This document shows, piece after piece, positions 46,334 to 55,979 of a DNA stretch of 64,000 bases; positions within the stretch are counted from its first letter, which is position 1, and every line of letters starts with the position of its first letter. Both the position numbers and the translations under genes were made by a program. Below the pieces are notes generated by a model that did not search any database, was not told the DNA's origin, and was given only the letters and a program-made list of their open reading frames with translations. Where the stretch lies: assembly GCF_006346335.1 (NCBI RefSeq), contig NZ_VDMC01000005.1, forward strand, positions 1 to 64,000. The letters are read 5' to 3'. The stretch comes from Aequorivita sinensis. Its GTDB lineage: Bacteria > Bacteroidota > Bacteroidia > Flavobacteriales > Flavobacteriaceae.

Positions 46334-47653
46334 TTAAGCGTAGGCTTCCTTAATGAATTCGTCGAAGGTAATCTCTTTGACTTTTAATTTTGCATTCTCC
46401 TTAAAGAAGTCTAACAATTTAGCTGTGTTTAATTGTTCACTTAAACGCTCAACCTCTTCTCTATTAGAAAGAATACGTGCAGTAATAGATTCAACTTCTT
46501 CGTCAGTTGGGTTAGTTTGTCCGAACTGAGCCATTTGAGCTTTAATCATATTTTTTGAATGGTCTTTCAACTCATCAAAAGTTACTTGCAAATTGTTTTC
46601 AGCACGAAGTTTACCTTCAATTAACTGATAACGAAGTCCTTTTTCACTTCTTTCGTATTCAGCTTTTGCTTCTTCTTCAGAAAGTCTTTTCTCACCAGTC
46701 ATTGCGATCCAGCGCTGTAAAAATTCTTTTGGAAGATCAAATTTTGTGTTTTCAATTAAAGATTCTACTACATCATTTAAAAGCTTTTGATCGCTTTGTT
46801 GTGCAAACTGCCCTTCAGCATCTTCTTTAATTTTCGCTTTTAATTCATCTTCTGAAGTAACCTTACCTTCACCAAAAAGCTTGTCGAAAAGCTCTTGGTT
46901 CAATTCAGCCATTTCACGCTCATTTACTTCTTCAATTTTTAAAGAAACTTCGATATCTAAACCGTGAGCGTCATCGTGATCAACACCCAAATGCTTTTGG
47001 TTATCGTGGTCATCAGCAAACATACCTTTAGTTTTTAATGTAACGGTATCGCCAACTTTTGCACCAATAAGAGCATCTAATTGTTTTTTTCCTTTAATAT
47101 CTTCTGTTGAAAAAGTAGATTTTTTCTCAATTTCTTTTTCAGTTGAAATAAATGTTCCAGTGATTTCATCACCTTTTTCTACTTCATTTTTAGATATTAG
47201 TTTTCCGTATTGTTTGCGGATAGTTTTTACTTGATTGTCAAGCATCTTATCGTCTGCAACAATTTTGTAATGAACTATTTCTTTCCCTTTTACATCAACA
47301 TCAAATTGTGGAGCAAGACCTAATTCAAACTCAAACTTATAGTCTTCAGCATCCCAATCGATTTCTGATTCATTCTTAGGAAGTGGATTACCTAATACAT
47401 CCAATTTTTCCTCTGTAAGGTATTTTTGAAGTGCATCTTGTAAAACTTTATTCACTTCTTCAACCAAGACAGCTTTACCATATTGCTTTTTAACCATTCC
47501 CATTGGGATATGACCTTTTCTAAAGCCAGGTATGTTAGCGGTTTTTCTATAGTTTTTTAAAACCTTTTCTACGTTGTCTGAATAGTCTTCTTTCGAAACC
47601 TCTACTGTAAGAACAGCATTCAGCTTATCAATGTCTTTTTTTGTAATGTTCAT
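46334..47653 (-). CDS. tig: Trigger factor
   Basis: 439 residues from the ATG at 47651-47653. The N-terminal ribosome-binding part has the signature NIPGFRKGHIPM, followed by a PPIase-like domain (about 155-255) and a helical chaperone C-terminus. It binds nascent chains at the ribosome exit. An ATG at 47711-47713 would add 20 residues, but the promoter lies inside that stretch, so transcripts cannot include it. First gene before clpP-clpX. Confidence 0.95.
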   Translation of the reverse strand: MNITKKDIDKLNAVLTVEVSKEDYSDNVEKVLKNYRKTANIPGFRKGHIPMGMVKKQYGKAVLVEEVNKVLQDALQKYLTEEKLDVLGNPLPKNESEIDWDAEDYKFEFELGLAPQFDVDVKGKEIVHYKIVADDKMLDNQVKTIRKQYGKLISKNEVEKGDEITGTFISTEKEIEKKSTFSTEDIKGKKQLDALIGAKVGDTVTLKTKGMFADDHDNQKHLGVDHDDAHGLDIEVSLKIEEVNEREMAELNQELFDKLFGEGKVTSEDELKAKIKEDAEGQFAQQSDQKLLNDVVESLIENTKFDLPKEFLQRWIAMTGEKRLSEEEAKAEYERSEKGLRYQLIEGKLRAENNLQVTFDELKDHSKNMIKAQMAQFGQTNPTDEEVESITARILSNREEVERLSEQLNTAKLLDFFKENAKLKVKEITFDEFIKEAYA

Positions 47654-47678
47654 CTTTTCTCTTCTGAAATTCGGGATG

Positions 47679-47710
47679 CAAAAGTACGGCTTTTTACAAA
47701 ACTCAACAAA
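47679..47710 (-). promoter_or_regulatory. Bacteroidota-type promoter for tig
   Basis: On the minus strand TTTG (47707-47710), 20 bases, TACTTTTG (47679-47686), a full consensus match. The predicted start near 47672 lies about 20 bases before the tig ATG and decides the choice of start codon. Confidence 0.68.
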
Positions 47711-47832
47711 CATTTACAAATTGTTGTTGATTTAAAGTGAAATAACCCACCTTTTCTTGTTTAAGATTAAGAAAAACAAGGTATCCTAATCAGATCTGAA
47801 AAGAGTAAAAAAATATATTTATAGAGGAGTTA

Positions 47833-48174
47833 TTAATCTTCGGGTAGTAGTGAAAATAAAATTGACTGAAAAACGGAAAGCAATAAACTAAAGAGTAAAG
47901 CCCACCAAATAGTAGTTACATCGAAACTATCGACAAAATAACCTGCAAGTAAAATAATAATAGCATTGATTATTAACAGGAACAGGCCAAAAGTGACAAT
48001 TGTTATAGGAAGAGTTAAGACCACTAAAATTGGCTTTACAATTAATCTTAACAATGCGATAACAATAGCAACAATTACGGCTGAATCATAACCTTCTACA
48101 GCTACACCAGGAAGGATTTTTGCCAAAACCACCACGGCTAAAGCAGTAAGCAACAATTTTACAATTAATTTCAT
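47833..48174 (-). CDS. Phage-holin-family (YvlD/DUF360-type) small membrane protein
   Basis: 113 residues with three to four transmembrane helices and the conserved pattern LRLIVKPILVVLTLPITIVTFGLF of the Phage_holin_4_2/YvlD family. Despite the name, members are chromosomal housekeeping membrane proteins of unknown role and no phage genes are near. It is the last gene of a minus-strand group, separated from the SGNH gene by a terminator. Confidence 0.82.
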   Translation of the reverse strand: MKLIVKLLLTALAVVVLAKILPGVAVEGYDSAVIVAIVIALLRLIVKPILVVLTLPITIVTFGLFLLIINAIIILLAGYFVDSFDVTTIWWALLFSLLLSVFQSILFSLLPED

Positions 48175-48210
48175 AAAAGGTGTTTTTAGTTAATTTAAGC
48201 TTTAGTAAAT

Positions 48211-48247
48211 ATAATAAAAAAAACCGCTCTCATTTGAGAGCGGTTTT
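48211..48247 (-). terminator. Terminator after the SGNH lipoprotein gene
   Basis: Stem AACCGCTCTC/GAGAGCGGTT extended by A-T pairs (48220-48231 with 48236-48247), loop ATTT, and a run of eight T on the minus strand. Confidence 0.88.
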
Positions 48248-48271
48248 AACCAATTAAATAAATTGATAAAT

Positions 48272-49804
48272 TTAATTATTTGCAAGCGTAATCGTAGGGT
48301 AATACCCTATTTGTACCGTTGGTATCGTAGCGTCGTACGCATCGTTTATTGCCTGAATCATCATATTTGCTGTATAAGCATATCCTCTAGCAGTTGGGTG
48401 AACACCATCTAAAGAGAAAGCACCTCCAGTTACAAACTGAGAAGTTAATACACCTCCATCATAAGGAATTCCACCATCCGATAATCTTGCTAACGCAGTT
48501 TTTGCATCTACAAAAGCAAGTCCTTTTGCACTAGCTAACCCTTGAATTGTAGCATTATATGAATTTGTTGCAGCTGTAATTCTATCTTGTTCAGACTTAG
48601 CTAATACAAATTGATCTGCCAATGGAATACTTACTCCTACAACACCTTGTGGGTTGTTTGGATCTGGAGTAGAACCTAATACAGAAGATGCTGTTAAAAC
48701 AACAAGGTCGTCTGAGTTTACTTGACGTAATTGGCCTAACAAAGCAGCTGTTGGAGCTGGTAAGTTAAATGGAGGCCCTTGTAAAATAGCTGTAATATCT
48801 GTTAAATCTTTATCTGTGGTAATTGGAAAGTTCTGTCCTGCAGAGAAGTTTATCATACGCATTGCAGCTTCTTCAGCCGAGATAATACCCATACCTGCTA
48901 AGCCTGGTAAAATTTGAGTATTATATCCTGCGAAATTAGCATTCACTGCAGCAGCTGTAGCAGCATCTAATGGAATAGCGTTAGTAGGAACAGTAGTAAA
49001 ATATGGGATAGAAGTTACTTCAGGAATATTTACCAATACTCCTTTTGCTCCACCAGCTGTTAATGCCTCTACTTGTGCGTTGTAAACTGAAGCGAAAACG
49101 TTTGGATCTGTTATATCGTTACTACCATATGTAGAAGGATCAATATTTCCTGTTTGATCGACTCCTGAACCTCCAGAAGTTGCGTAGCTTAGAATATCAT
49201 TATTTCCAATCCAAAGACTAAAAAAAGTAGGGCTTTGAGCAGCCGCATCCTCAATAACTTTCACATTTTCACTACTTGCGAAACGTGCAAAATATGGATT
49301 AGCAGTTCCAACTGGCACTCCTGCAACATTTCCATACCCTGGCGTTACCAAGTGAAAACTTTTTGCTCCAGGTACTCCCATATTATTGAAAGGCCCACTT
49401 AATTTGTTTGTAATATCTGTAGTTGGAGTTCCATCTAAACGAACTGGAGATGGATTACCATCTGCACCAACAGCTAAAACAAGTCTGTTTTCAGCAATTT
49501 GGTTTCCACCTAATAACAATCCACCAATATTATCATTCATTAATGGTTGAGTAAAATCTCCACCGCCAACAAATTCGAATTGCTGTGCCATTATATTTGG
49601 GTAACTATTGTTTTGACCAGTAATATATAATGCGCCATCTGCATAACCAGCTGTCAAAGAGTTTCCAACTGCTACAAACTTTGATAAGTTAGCAGAACCA
49701 CTACTATAAAACCCACCATCGGTTACAGGGCTGTCAAATTCTGGCTCACAGCTTACAAGACCTATTGTCAACGCTGCGAATGTATATTTTAATAAGTTTT
49801 TCAT
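48272..49804 (-). CDS. SGNH/GDSL hydrolase lipoprotein
   Basis: 510 residues with a lipoprotein signal ending VSC (Cys19). SGNH block I reads GNSL (Ser49) rather than GDSL; block III is GNND (SLWIGNNDILSY) and block V is DGVHPT, so a Ser-His-Asp esterase site is complete. It is probably surface or periplasmic and may cleave lipid esters. It lies 18 bases after a FadL-type porin gene, so the two are likely one operon for taking up and splitting a hydrophobic ester. Confidence 0.85.
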   Translation of the reverse strand: MKNLLKYTFAALTIGLVSCEPEFDSPVTDGGFYSSGSANLSKFVAVGNSLTAGYADGALYITGQNNSYPNIMAQQFEFVGGGDFTQPLMNDNIGGLLLGGNQIAENRLVLAVGADGNPSPVRLDGTPTTDITNKLSGPFNNMGVPGAKSFHLVTPGYGNVAGVPVGTANPYFARFASSENVKVIEDAAAQSPTFFSLWIGNNDILSYATSGGSGVDQTGNIDPSTYGSNDITDPNVFASVYNAQVEALTAGGAKGVLVNIPEVTSIPYFTTVPTNAIPLDAATAAAVNANFAGYNTQILPGLAGMGIISAEEAAMRMINFSAGQNFPITTDKDLTDITAILQGPPFNLPAPTAALLGQLRQVNSDDLVVLTASSVLGSTPDPNNPQGVVGVSIPLADQFVLAKSEQDRITAATNSYNATIQGLASAKGLAFVDAKTALARLSDGGIPYDGGVLTSQFVTGGAFSLDGVHPTARGYAYTANMMIQAINDAYDATIPTVQIGYYPTITLANN

Positions 49805-49822
49805 CTTTCTGAATTTTTCAAA

Positions 49823-51073
49823 TTATAGTTTATAAGTAACTCCTAGACCAGGAACAAAAGCATTGGTTTTATATGCTCCAGCAAAAGGAACAGCTACACC
49901 ATTTTCTAAGTAATGATCGTATGAAGCATCAATTTCTTTAAAGTGTGAGAAAAGGAAAGATGCATCAATTTGTAGGTTCTCACCAATATTCACTGTTAAC
50001 CCTGCAGTAAAGTTGTTACTATCACCACGAGGTGTTTCTGGCGCGAAGTAACCTGGCTGAACCGGAGTTTCATCAAAGTAGTATCCTGCTCTTAGCGTAA
50101 ACATTTTTGTTGCTTCGTATTGTAATCCAAAACGATAAGCAGAAGAGTTCTTGTAGTTACGTGGGTTATAAGAATCTGGAATTGCTGGATTAGCAAAGTC
50201 AATATCTAAAGACTCGTATACATTCCAATATGTACGATTGTAATCGAAAGCGAATAACCAGTTTTCTGCAAATTTATAAGACATACCAACCATCAATTCT
50301 GCTGGTAGAGGCATTGCAGCATCAATCTTAGTATCTTCAAAAGGAGTTAATGGAGAATTTGGAATATTTTCAAAAGTTGCATCTCCACCTTCTGCTTCTA
50401 GAATCATTTCAGAACGGTAAGTTGCACCTATTCTTAAATTATCAGTAAAATTAAAAGTTGTACTCGCTACCCATCCCCAAGCAGTTACACCACTTGCGTC
50501 AATTGTTACATTCGAACGATTTCCATCAAGATCGGTAAGTGTACGGTTTAAGTTTCTGTTAAAATTTACAGATCCATTTACATATATTGGTCCACCACCA
50601 ACACTTAATTTTTCATTTATTTTGAACGAAACTGTTGGCTGAACATATATTGCTTGTAGATCTATATTGTTTACAAGATGAGAACCAACCCAGTCTTTAT
50701 CATATTCTACAGAACTTCCATAAGGTGTATATACCCCAAGACCAAATGCCAACCAATCTGTTGCTTGATATGATGCATAAAAATAAAACGGCGTTCCTAA
50801 TAAACTTTTAGTTTGGTCACTCGCTCCTGTAGTTTCATTTTGATAGGATATGTTTGCTAATACCCCGTGTGCACCAGCAGAAATGCTAAGTTTATTTTCT
50901 AAATACACTAATGCAGAAGGGTTAAAAAACACAGATTCACTGCTATTTATAACTGCAACACCCGTGTGGCCCATTGCAAGGGACTTATTACCCTGTAGAC
51001 TTACACGGTACCCGCCCGCATAAGTTACCGCAGTTGCGAGTGCAAATACAGCAAGTACTAATACTTTTTTCAT
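49823..51073 (-). CDS. OmpP1/FadL/TodX-family outer-membrane transporter
   Basis: 416 residues with a signal peptide (about 1-19, ending TYAGG) and a beta-barrel rich in alternating aromatic residues. The N-terminal segment GYRVSLQGNKSLAMGHTGVA plus SESVFFNPSAL is the FadL-type hatch domain signature. Such channels pass long-chain fatty acids or aromatics. Upstream partner of the SGNH lipoprotein gene. Confidence 0.9.
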   Translation of the reverse strand: MKKVLVLAVFALATAVTYAGGYRVSLQGNKSLAMGHTGVAVINSSESVFFNPSALVYLENKLSISAGAHGVLANISYQNETTGASDQTKSLLGTPFYFYASYQATDWLAFGLGVYTPYGSSVEYDKDWVGSHLVNNIDLQAIYVQPTVSFKINEKLSVGGGPIYVNGSVNFNRNLNRTLTDLDGNRSNVTIDASGVTAWGWVASTTFNFTDNLRIGATYRSEMILEAEGGDATFENIPNSPLTPFEDTKIDAAMPLPAELMVGMSYKFAENWLFAFDYNRTYWNVYESLDIDFANPAIPDSYNPRNYKNSSAYRFGLQYEATKMFTLRAGYYFDETPVQPGYFAPETPRGDSNNFTAGLTVNIGENLQIDASFLFSHFKEIDASYDHYLENGVAVPFAGAYKTNAFVPGLGVTYKL

Positions 51074-51164
51074 AATTTTTTAATTCTTTAGAGTTAATTT
51101 GTGAGGTTATTGGTAAGTTCAAAATGGTTTTTATTATGCATGCATAACAACCGTACTTACAATA

Positions 51165-51926
51165 TTATAAAAAATTCATAACATTATCATAAAATTCTTC
51201 AGGATTTTCTGCATGAAGCCAATGACCTGCATTTGAAATAGGCTGAATTCTGGCTTTTGGAAAGTGTTTTTTAATCAAAACTTCATCCATAGGCTCAATG
51301 TAACCGCTCTTTTCGCCACTTAAAAACAAAGTTTCACCTTGGTAAATGGAATCTTCAGCAAGTGCAACACCAATAGCTTCAACTTTATCTGTTAATACTG
51401 GAAGATTTATACGAAGACCATATTCTTTTTTATCTTTTCGATACAGGTTCTTAAGAAGAAACAGTCTTGTGCCTTCATCTTTAATGTATGTTGCCAATAT
51501 ATCTTCCGCATCACTACGAGATTTAATTTTTGAAAAATCTAATTCTGAAAGAGCTTTTAAAATATCTTGATGATGAGAAGGATAAAATTTTGGACCTATA
51601 TCTGCAACAATTAGTTTTAAAACCATTTCGGGATAACTTACTGCAAATTGCATAGCAACTTTTCCACCCATTGAATGACCTAATAATATGATTTGCTTCA
51701 AATTGTGTTCATCGCAGTATTTCTTTAAATCATCCGCCATTATTTCATAGGAAAATTCATTGTGATGAAAACTTCTACCGTGATTTCGTTGATCAACCAA
51801 GTGAACTTCATATCCATCTTCTGCCCATCTAGAACCAAGTGTTTTCCAATTATCGCTCATACCGAGAAAGCCGTGGAGTATCACGAAAGCTTGTCCGGAA
51901 CCGAGAATTTGAGAATGTAAAATCAT
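51165..51926 (-). CDS. Alpha/beta hydrolase (YbfF-like)
   Basis: 253 residues with the oxyanion HGFLG near the start, nucleophile Ser85 in GHSMGGK and His235 in NAGHWLHAE. Closest by pattern to YbfF-type esterases (LVDQRNHGRS segment). No signal peptide, so cytoplasmic. The substrate is unknown. It starts 15 bases after the pdxJ stop, so probably co-transcribed. Confidence 0.88.
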   Translation of the reverse strand: MILHSQILGSGQAFVILHGFLGMSDNWKTLGSRWAEDGYEVHLVDQRNHGRSFHHNEFSYEIMADDLKKYCDEHNLKQIILLGHSMGGKVAMQFAVSYPEMVLKLIVADIGPKFYPSHHQDILKALSELDFSKIKSRSDAEDILATYIKDEGTRLFLLKNLYRKDKKEYGLRINLPVLTDKVEAIGVALAEDSIYQGETLFLSGEKSGYIEPMDEVLIKKHFPKARIQPISNAGHWLHAENPEEFYDNVMNFL

Positions 51927-51941
51927 GTGAAATTTTATTTA

Positions 51942-52655
51942 TTATTTAAGTCTTTGTAAATATCCGGCAATAACTTTTTCTATCCCATCGTATAGCGCCT
52001 CACTTATTAGAGCGTGGCCTATACTCACCTCTAAAAGGTTAGGAATGTTTTCTTTAAAGAATTGAATGTTATCTAATGAAAGATCGTGCCCCGCATTAAT
52101 TCCCAAGCCTAATTGGCTTGCAAGAACTGCACATTCGGTATACGGCTTTATAGCATCTTTGTTTCCTAGTGCATACTGATCTGCAAATTCTTCAGTGTAC
52201 AATTCAATTCTGTCTGTTCCCGTTTCGGCTGCCCCTTCAATCATTTTTAATGTGGGATCAACAAAGATTGAGGTGCGAATTCCATTATTCTTAAATTCTG
52301 AAATAATTTCTTTTAAATAATCTTTATGTTTAACCGTATCCCATCCAGCATTAGAAGTTATAGCGTCTACCGCATCTGGTACAAGGGTAACTTGGGTAGG
52401 TTTAATTTCTAATACCATTTTTGTGAAGTTATCCATAGGATTTCCTTCAATATTATATTCTGTAGTAACTATAGATTTTAAATCGTAAGCATCTTGATAC
52501 CGAATATGACGTTCATCCGGCCGTGGATGAATAGTGATTCCTTGAGCTCCAAACTTCTGAATATCCTCTGCCATCTTTAATAAGTTTGGCACATTACCAC
52601 CTCGTGCATTACGAAGAGTAGCTATTTTATTTATATTAACGCTTAACTTTGTCAT
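51942..52655 (-). CDS. pdxJ: Pyridoxine 5'-phosphate synthase
   Basis: 237 residues from the ATG at 52653-52655, which gives the family start [17 protein letters not shown]. The motif [16 protein letters not shown] and the closing NAGHDL and SIGHALI segments are intact. PdxJ condenses 1-deoxyxylulose 5-phosphate with 3-amino-2-oxopropyl phosphate to make vitamin B6. A longer reading from TTG at 52715 adds 20 residues not seen in the family. It is divergent from the CBS protein gene. Confidence 0.95.
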   Translation of the reverse strand: MTKLSVNINKIATLRNARGGNVPNLLKMAEDIQKFGAQGITIHPRPDERHIRYQDAYDLKSIVTTEYNIEGNPMDNFTKMVLEIKPTQVTLVPDAVDAITSNAGWDTVKHKDYLKEIISEFKNNGIRTSIFVDPTLKMIEGAAETGTDRIELYTEEFADQYALGNKDAIKPYTECAVLASQLGLGINAGHDLSLDNIQFFKENIPNLLEVSIGHALISEALYDGIEKVIAGYLQRLK

Positions 52656-52810
52656 TGAATAAATTGTTGTTTTGTAATAATAATTAAAACCTATTAAACC
52701 CGAAAATAAACTCAATCAGATTCAACAAATGCATTTTTAACAAAAATACAAACCTTAAGGACGGAAAGGAACTTATATTTTAAGTAATTTGCATTTTAAA
52801 TAAATATCTA

Positions 52811-53467
52811 ATGGAGACCATAAATTATATTATCAACGATATTGAACCATTCGACATTTCAGCTAATATTAAAGACGTGCAAACCGTTTTTAACCAGCTA
52901 ACTTATTCGCACGTACCTGTTGAAAAAGACGGGGAATTTATAGGTTGTGTATCCGAAAATGACGCATATTGTTTTGATAATACAAAACTCCTTAGCGACT
53001 ATCAATACGCTTTAGAACCTTTCCACGTGCTAGAAGACACTAATTGGCTTGACGTTTTAGAGGCTTTTGCATTACACAATAGCAATGTAATGCCGGTTTT
53101 AGGCATAGACAATAAGTACCTTGGTTATTTCGAATTAGGTGATATAATGAGCCTTTTTAACAATACTCCTTTTTTAAATGAAACAGGGGGCATCATTGTA
53201 GTTGAAAAAGGCATTCAAGATTATTCTTTTAGCGAGGCTTGTCAGATAGTAGAATCTAATGGCACTAGAATTTTTGGGATATTTATTTCAAAAATCACAG
53301 AAAACACTGTTCAGCTTACAGTAAAAGTTGGTCATACCGCAATGAATAGCATCGTTCAAACTTTTAGACGATACAAATACAACATCATAAGTCAACACGA
53401 AGAAGATAAATTTGTGGAAGACTTGAAAGAACGTTCCAAGTATCTAGACAAGTATTTAAACATCTAA
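52811..53467 (+). CDS. CBS-domain protein
   Basis: 218 residues: a CBS pair in the first 125 residues (YSHVPVEKDGEFIGCVSE and VMPVLGIDNKYLGYFELGDIM) and a C-terminal part (about 130-190) with an ACT-like alternation, then a charged helix. CBS pairs usually bind adenosyl ligands and regulate. It stands at the head of the plus-strand envelope cluster, 65 bases before nadK. Widely conserved at this place in Flavobacteriia; function unknown. Confidence 0.8.
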   Translation: METINYIINDIEPFDISANIKDVQTVFNQLTYSHVPVEKDGEFIGCVSENDAYCFDNTKLLSDYQYALEPFHVLEDTNWLDVLEAFALHNSNVMPVLGIDNKYLGYFELGDIMSLFNNTPFLNETGGIIVVEKGIQDYSFSEACQIVESNGTRIFGIFISKITENTVQLTVKVGHTAMNSIVQTFRRYKYNIISQHEEDKFVEDLKERSKYLDKYLNI

Positions 53468-53532
53468 AATAATAACCATACCTGAACAAATTTAATTTTT
53501 AATACAGCACTCCAATCTTCTAAACCAATTAA

Positions 53533-54417
53533 ATGAAAATAGGAATTTACGGACAGTTTTATCACAAAAATTCAGAAATATACATTCAGATGTTACTGGA
53601 TGCACTTCAAAAAAAGGCTGCGAAAGTTCTGATAGAGGAAAATTTCCTTGAAATTATTAACCAAAATCAAGAAATCACTAAAAACTTTTCAGAGTGTTCA
53701 ACCTTTACAAAACTTGATTCTAGTTTCGATCTATTTTTCAGTATTGGAGGTGACGGCACCATTTTGAAAGCGGTGACATTTGTTGGGGATTTAGGTATTC
53801 CAATTGTTGGAATCAACACTGGGCGACTAGGTTTTTTGGCGACTATCCAAAAGGAAACCATTACTGAAAGTCTCAATCAAATATTAGAAGGAGAATATAT
53901 TATTTCTGAACGCAGCCTTCTAACGGTAGAAACTAAACCCGAGAGCGAAGAAGTACCCACACTTAATTTTGCACTAAATGAAGTTGCGGTAAATAGACGC
54001 AACACAACTTCAATGATAAAAGTTGAGACCTTGGTAAACGATAAATACCTTACCTCCTATTGGTCTGACGGATTGATTGTTGCTACACCAACCGGATCTA
54101 CCGGTTACTCCTTAAGTTGTGGAGGTCCCGTTATAGACCCTGATTCAAAAAATATGATTCTAACTCCCATTGCCCCACACAATTTAAATGCAAGGCCTTT
54201 AGTAATTGCAGATTCCAACACAGTTACTCTAAAAGTTTATGGACGTGAAGAAACTTTTTTAATGTCTATGGATTCCAGGATTGCTACTTTAAAAAATGAA
54301 ACGAAGATTATTATAAAAAAAGCTGATTTCACTATTAAACTAGTTCAATTAAACGATGACAGCTTTATTAAAACCCTTCGAAAAAAATTGTTATGGGGCG
54401 AAGACAAGAGAAATTAA
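53533..54417 (+). CDS. nadK: NAD kinase
   Basis: 294 residues with GGDGT (72-76, catalytic Asp74), NTGRLGFLA and the NEVAVNR and SDGLIVATPTGSTGYS segments of NAD kinases. It makes NADP+ from NAD+ and ATP or another phosphoryl donor. The gene follows the CBS gene and is 100 bases before the DUF6089 gene. Confidence 0.96.
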   Translation: MKIGIYGQFYHKNSEIYIQMLLDALQKKAAKVLIEENFLEIINQNQEITKNFSECSTFTKLDSSFDLFFSIGGDGTILKAVTFVGDLGIPIVGINTGRLGFLATIQKETITESLNQILEGEYIISERSLLTVETKPESEEVPTLNFALNEVAVNRRNTTSMIKVETLVNDKYLTSYWSDGLIVATPTGSTGYSLSCGGPVIDPDSKNMILTPIAPHNLNARPLVIADSNTVTLKVYGREETFLMSMDSRIATLKNETKIIIKKADFTIKLVQLNDDSFIKTLRKKLLWGEDKRN

Positions 54418-54516
54418 ACAATAAATCAAACTAAAACTTGTTAATCATTTAAGACAATTTGGCTTCAGTCTATTTCAAGCCAAGTTTATTGTTATATTTG
54501 CAAACTTTTAAACTAT

Positions 54517-55221
54517 ATGAAGCATTTTGCAACTGCATTTTTACTACTCTTAGCTGTGTATAGCGCACAGTCTCAAACCTATGAAGTAGGTGTTATGTTG
54601 GGCGGCGCCAACTATATTGGCGATGTTGGTAAAACAAATTATATAAATCCAAATGCAATTGCAGCAGGTGGGATATTTAAATGGAATAGAGGTCCAAGAC
54701 ACTCATTTAGGGGCTCTCTTCTTTATGCTAAAATTAAAGGAGACGATATTGATAGCGGCTATAGCAACAGAGAACAGCGCGGATATTCATTTGAAAATTC
54801 AATCAAAGAATTATCGATAGGGTTAGAATTTAACTTTTGGGACTTTGATGTTCATAGTGGTAAAAAAGTTCACACCCCCTATTTATACACTGGTTTTACT
54901 TCGTTTTTATATGATTCATCAGGAGCTTTAGATAGGAGAGATGGCAATACAAAAGAGGAAAAAGTACAAACAGGGATAGATTTTGCAATCCCTATGGTAA
55001 TAGGATACAAAGCAAAGCTATCTCACAGCACAATGATAGGCTTTGAAATTGGAGCTCGTTATACCCTCACAGACAACTTAGACGGAAGTAGTGATTGGAA
55101 GAAAGGAGAACCTCGAAGAGCAGGTGATTTTGGAAACATCAATAATGATGATTGGTATGTGTTCAGTGGCATAACGTTTACATTTGCTTTTGGAAGACTA
55201 CCCTGCTATTGCAATTTTTAA
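54517..55221 (+). CDS. DUF6089 outer-membrane beta-barrel protein
   Basis: 234 residues with a signal peptide (about 1-19, ending AQS-Q) and a small barrel; the segment VGVMLGGANYIGDVGKTNY is typical of DUF6089. A -7-like element TATATTTG lies at 54493-54500. The role is unknown, but the gene's fixed place ahead of uppS and bamA suggests envelope function. Ends 7 bases before uppS. Confidence 0.8.
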   Translation: MKHFATAFLLLLAVYSAQSQTYEVGVMLGGANYIGDVGKTNYINPNAIAAGGIFKWNRGPRHSFRGSLLYAKIKGDDIDSGYSNREQRGYSFENSIKELSIGLEFNFWDFDVHSGKKVHTPYLYTGFTSFLYDSSGALDRRDGNTKEEKVQTGIDFAIPMVIGYKAKLSHSTMIGFEIGARYTLTDNLDGSSDWKKGEPRRAGDFGNINNDDWYVFSGITFTFAFGRLPCYCNF

Positions 55222-55228
55222 AACAACA

Positions 55229-55969
55229 ATGGATTCTAAAAACAGCATAGACAAAAACAGATTACCAAAACACCTTGCCATTATCATGGACGGGAATGGT
55301 CGTTGGGCTAAACAAAAAGGTCTTTTACGTTCCATTGGGCATGAAAACGGATCGAAAGCTGTTCGCGAAATTGTAGAAGGATGTGCAGAAATCGGAATTG
55401 ACTACTTAACTCTTTACGCCTTTTCTACCGAAAATTGGAAAAGACCTAAAATTGAGGTAGAATTATTGATGAAACTCTTAGTTTCATCCTTAAGAAAAGA
55501 AATTAAAACACTTAATGATAACGACATTAAGTTAAATGCTATCGGCAATTTAAATGCATTACCTAAAAAAGCTCATAAAGAACTTTTGGATGTAATTGAA
55601 AAAACAAAAGATAATAAAAGGATGACACTAACTCTTGCATTAAGCTATGGTTCAAGAGAAGAAATAACAAAAACAATTAAAGAGATTAGTCTTAAAGTTA
55701 AAAATAACCTAATTTCGCCGGACGATATTGACGAAACGGTAATTAATAATCATCTTTACACCCAAAATTTACCAGATGTAGACTTGTTGATCCGCACCAG
55801 TGGAGAACAGCGTATCAGTAATTTTCTGCTTTGGCAAATAGCTTATGCCGAATTATATTTTACTGAAACGCTTTGGCCGGATTATACTAAAAACCATCTT
55901 TTTGAAGCAATATTAAATTATCAAAACAGAGAAAGAAGATTTGGAAAAACCAGTGAACAACTTAAATAA
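55229..55969 (+). CDS. uppS: Isoprenyl transferase (undecaprenyl diphosphate synthase)
   Basis: 246 residues from the ATG at 55229. Asp21 in IIMDGNGRWAKQKG is the catalytic aspartate; RTSGEQRISNFLLWQ and ELYFTETLWPD are the C-terminal signatures. It builds the C55 lipid carrier for cell-wall and polysaccharide synthesis. An upstream TTG at 55184 in the same frame lies inside the DUF6089 gene and adds unrelated residues, so the ATG is preferred. Confidence 0.96.
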   Translation: MDSKNSIDKNRLPKHLAIIMDGNGRWAKQKGLLRSIGHENGSKAVREIVEGCAEIGIDYLTLYAFSTENWKRPKIEVELLMKLLVSSLRKEIKTLNDNDIKLNAIGNLNALPKKAHKELLDVIEKTKDNKRMTLTLALSYGSREEITKTIKEISLKVKNNLISPDDIDETVINNHLYTQNLPDVDLLIRTSGEQRISNFLLWQIAYAELYFTETLWPDYTKNHLFEAILNYQNRERRFGKTSEQLK

Positions 55970-55979
55970 AAGTTCCCTA

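Noticed and set aside
47654-47713. Upstream ATG giving a 20-residue longer trigger factor
   Set aside because: A full consensus promoter lies between the two ATGs, and the extra residues do not resemble the family.
47833-48174. Prophage remnant suggested by a phage-holin-family gene
   Set aside because: No other phage gene is near; the YvlD-type family is chromosomal and named only by similarity.
52656-52715. Longer PdxJ starting at TTG
   Set aside because: The ATG at 52655 gives the typical PdxJ N-terminus.
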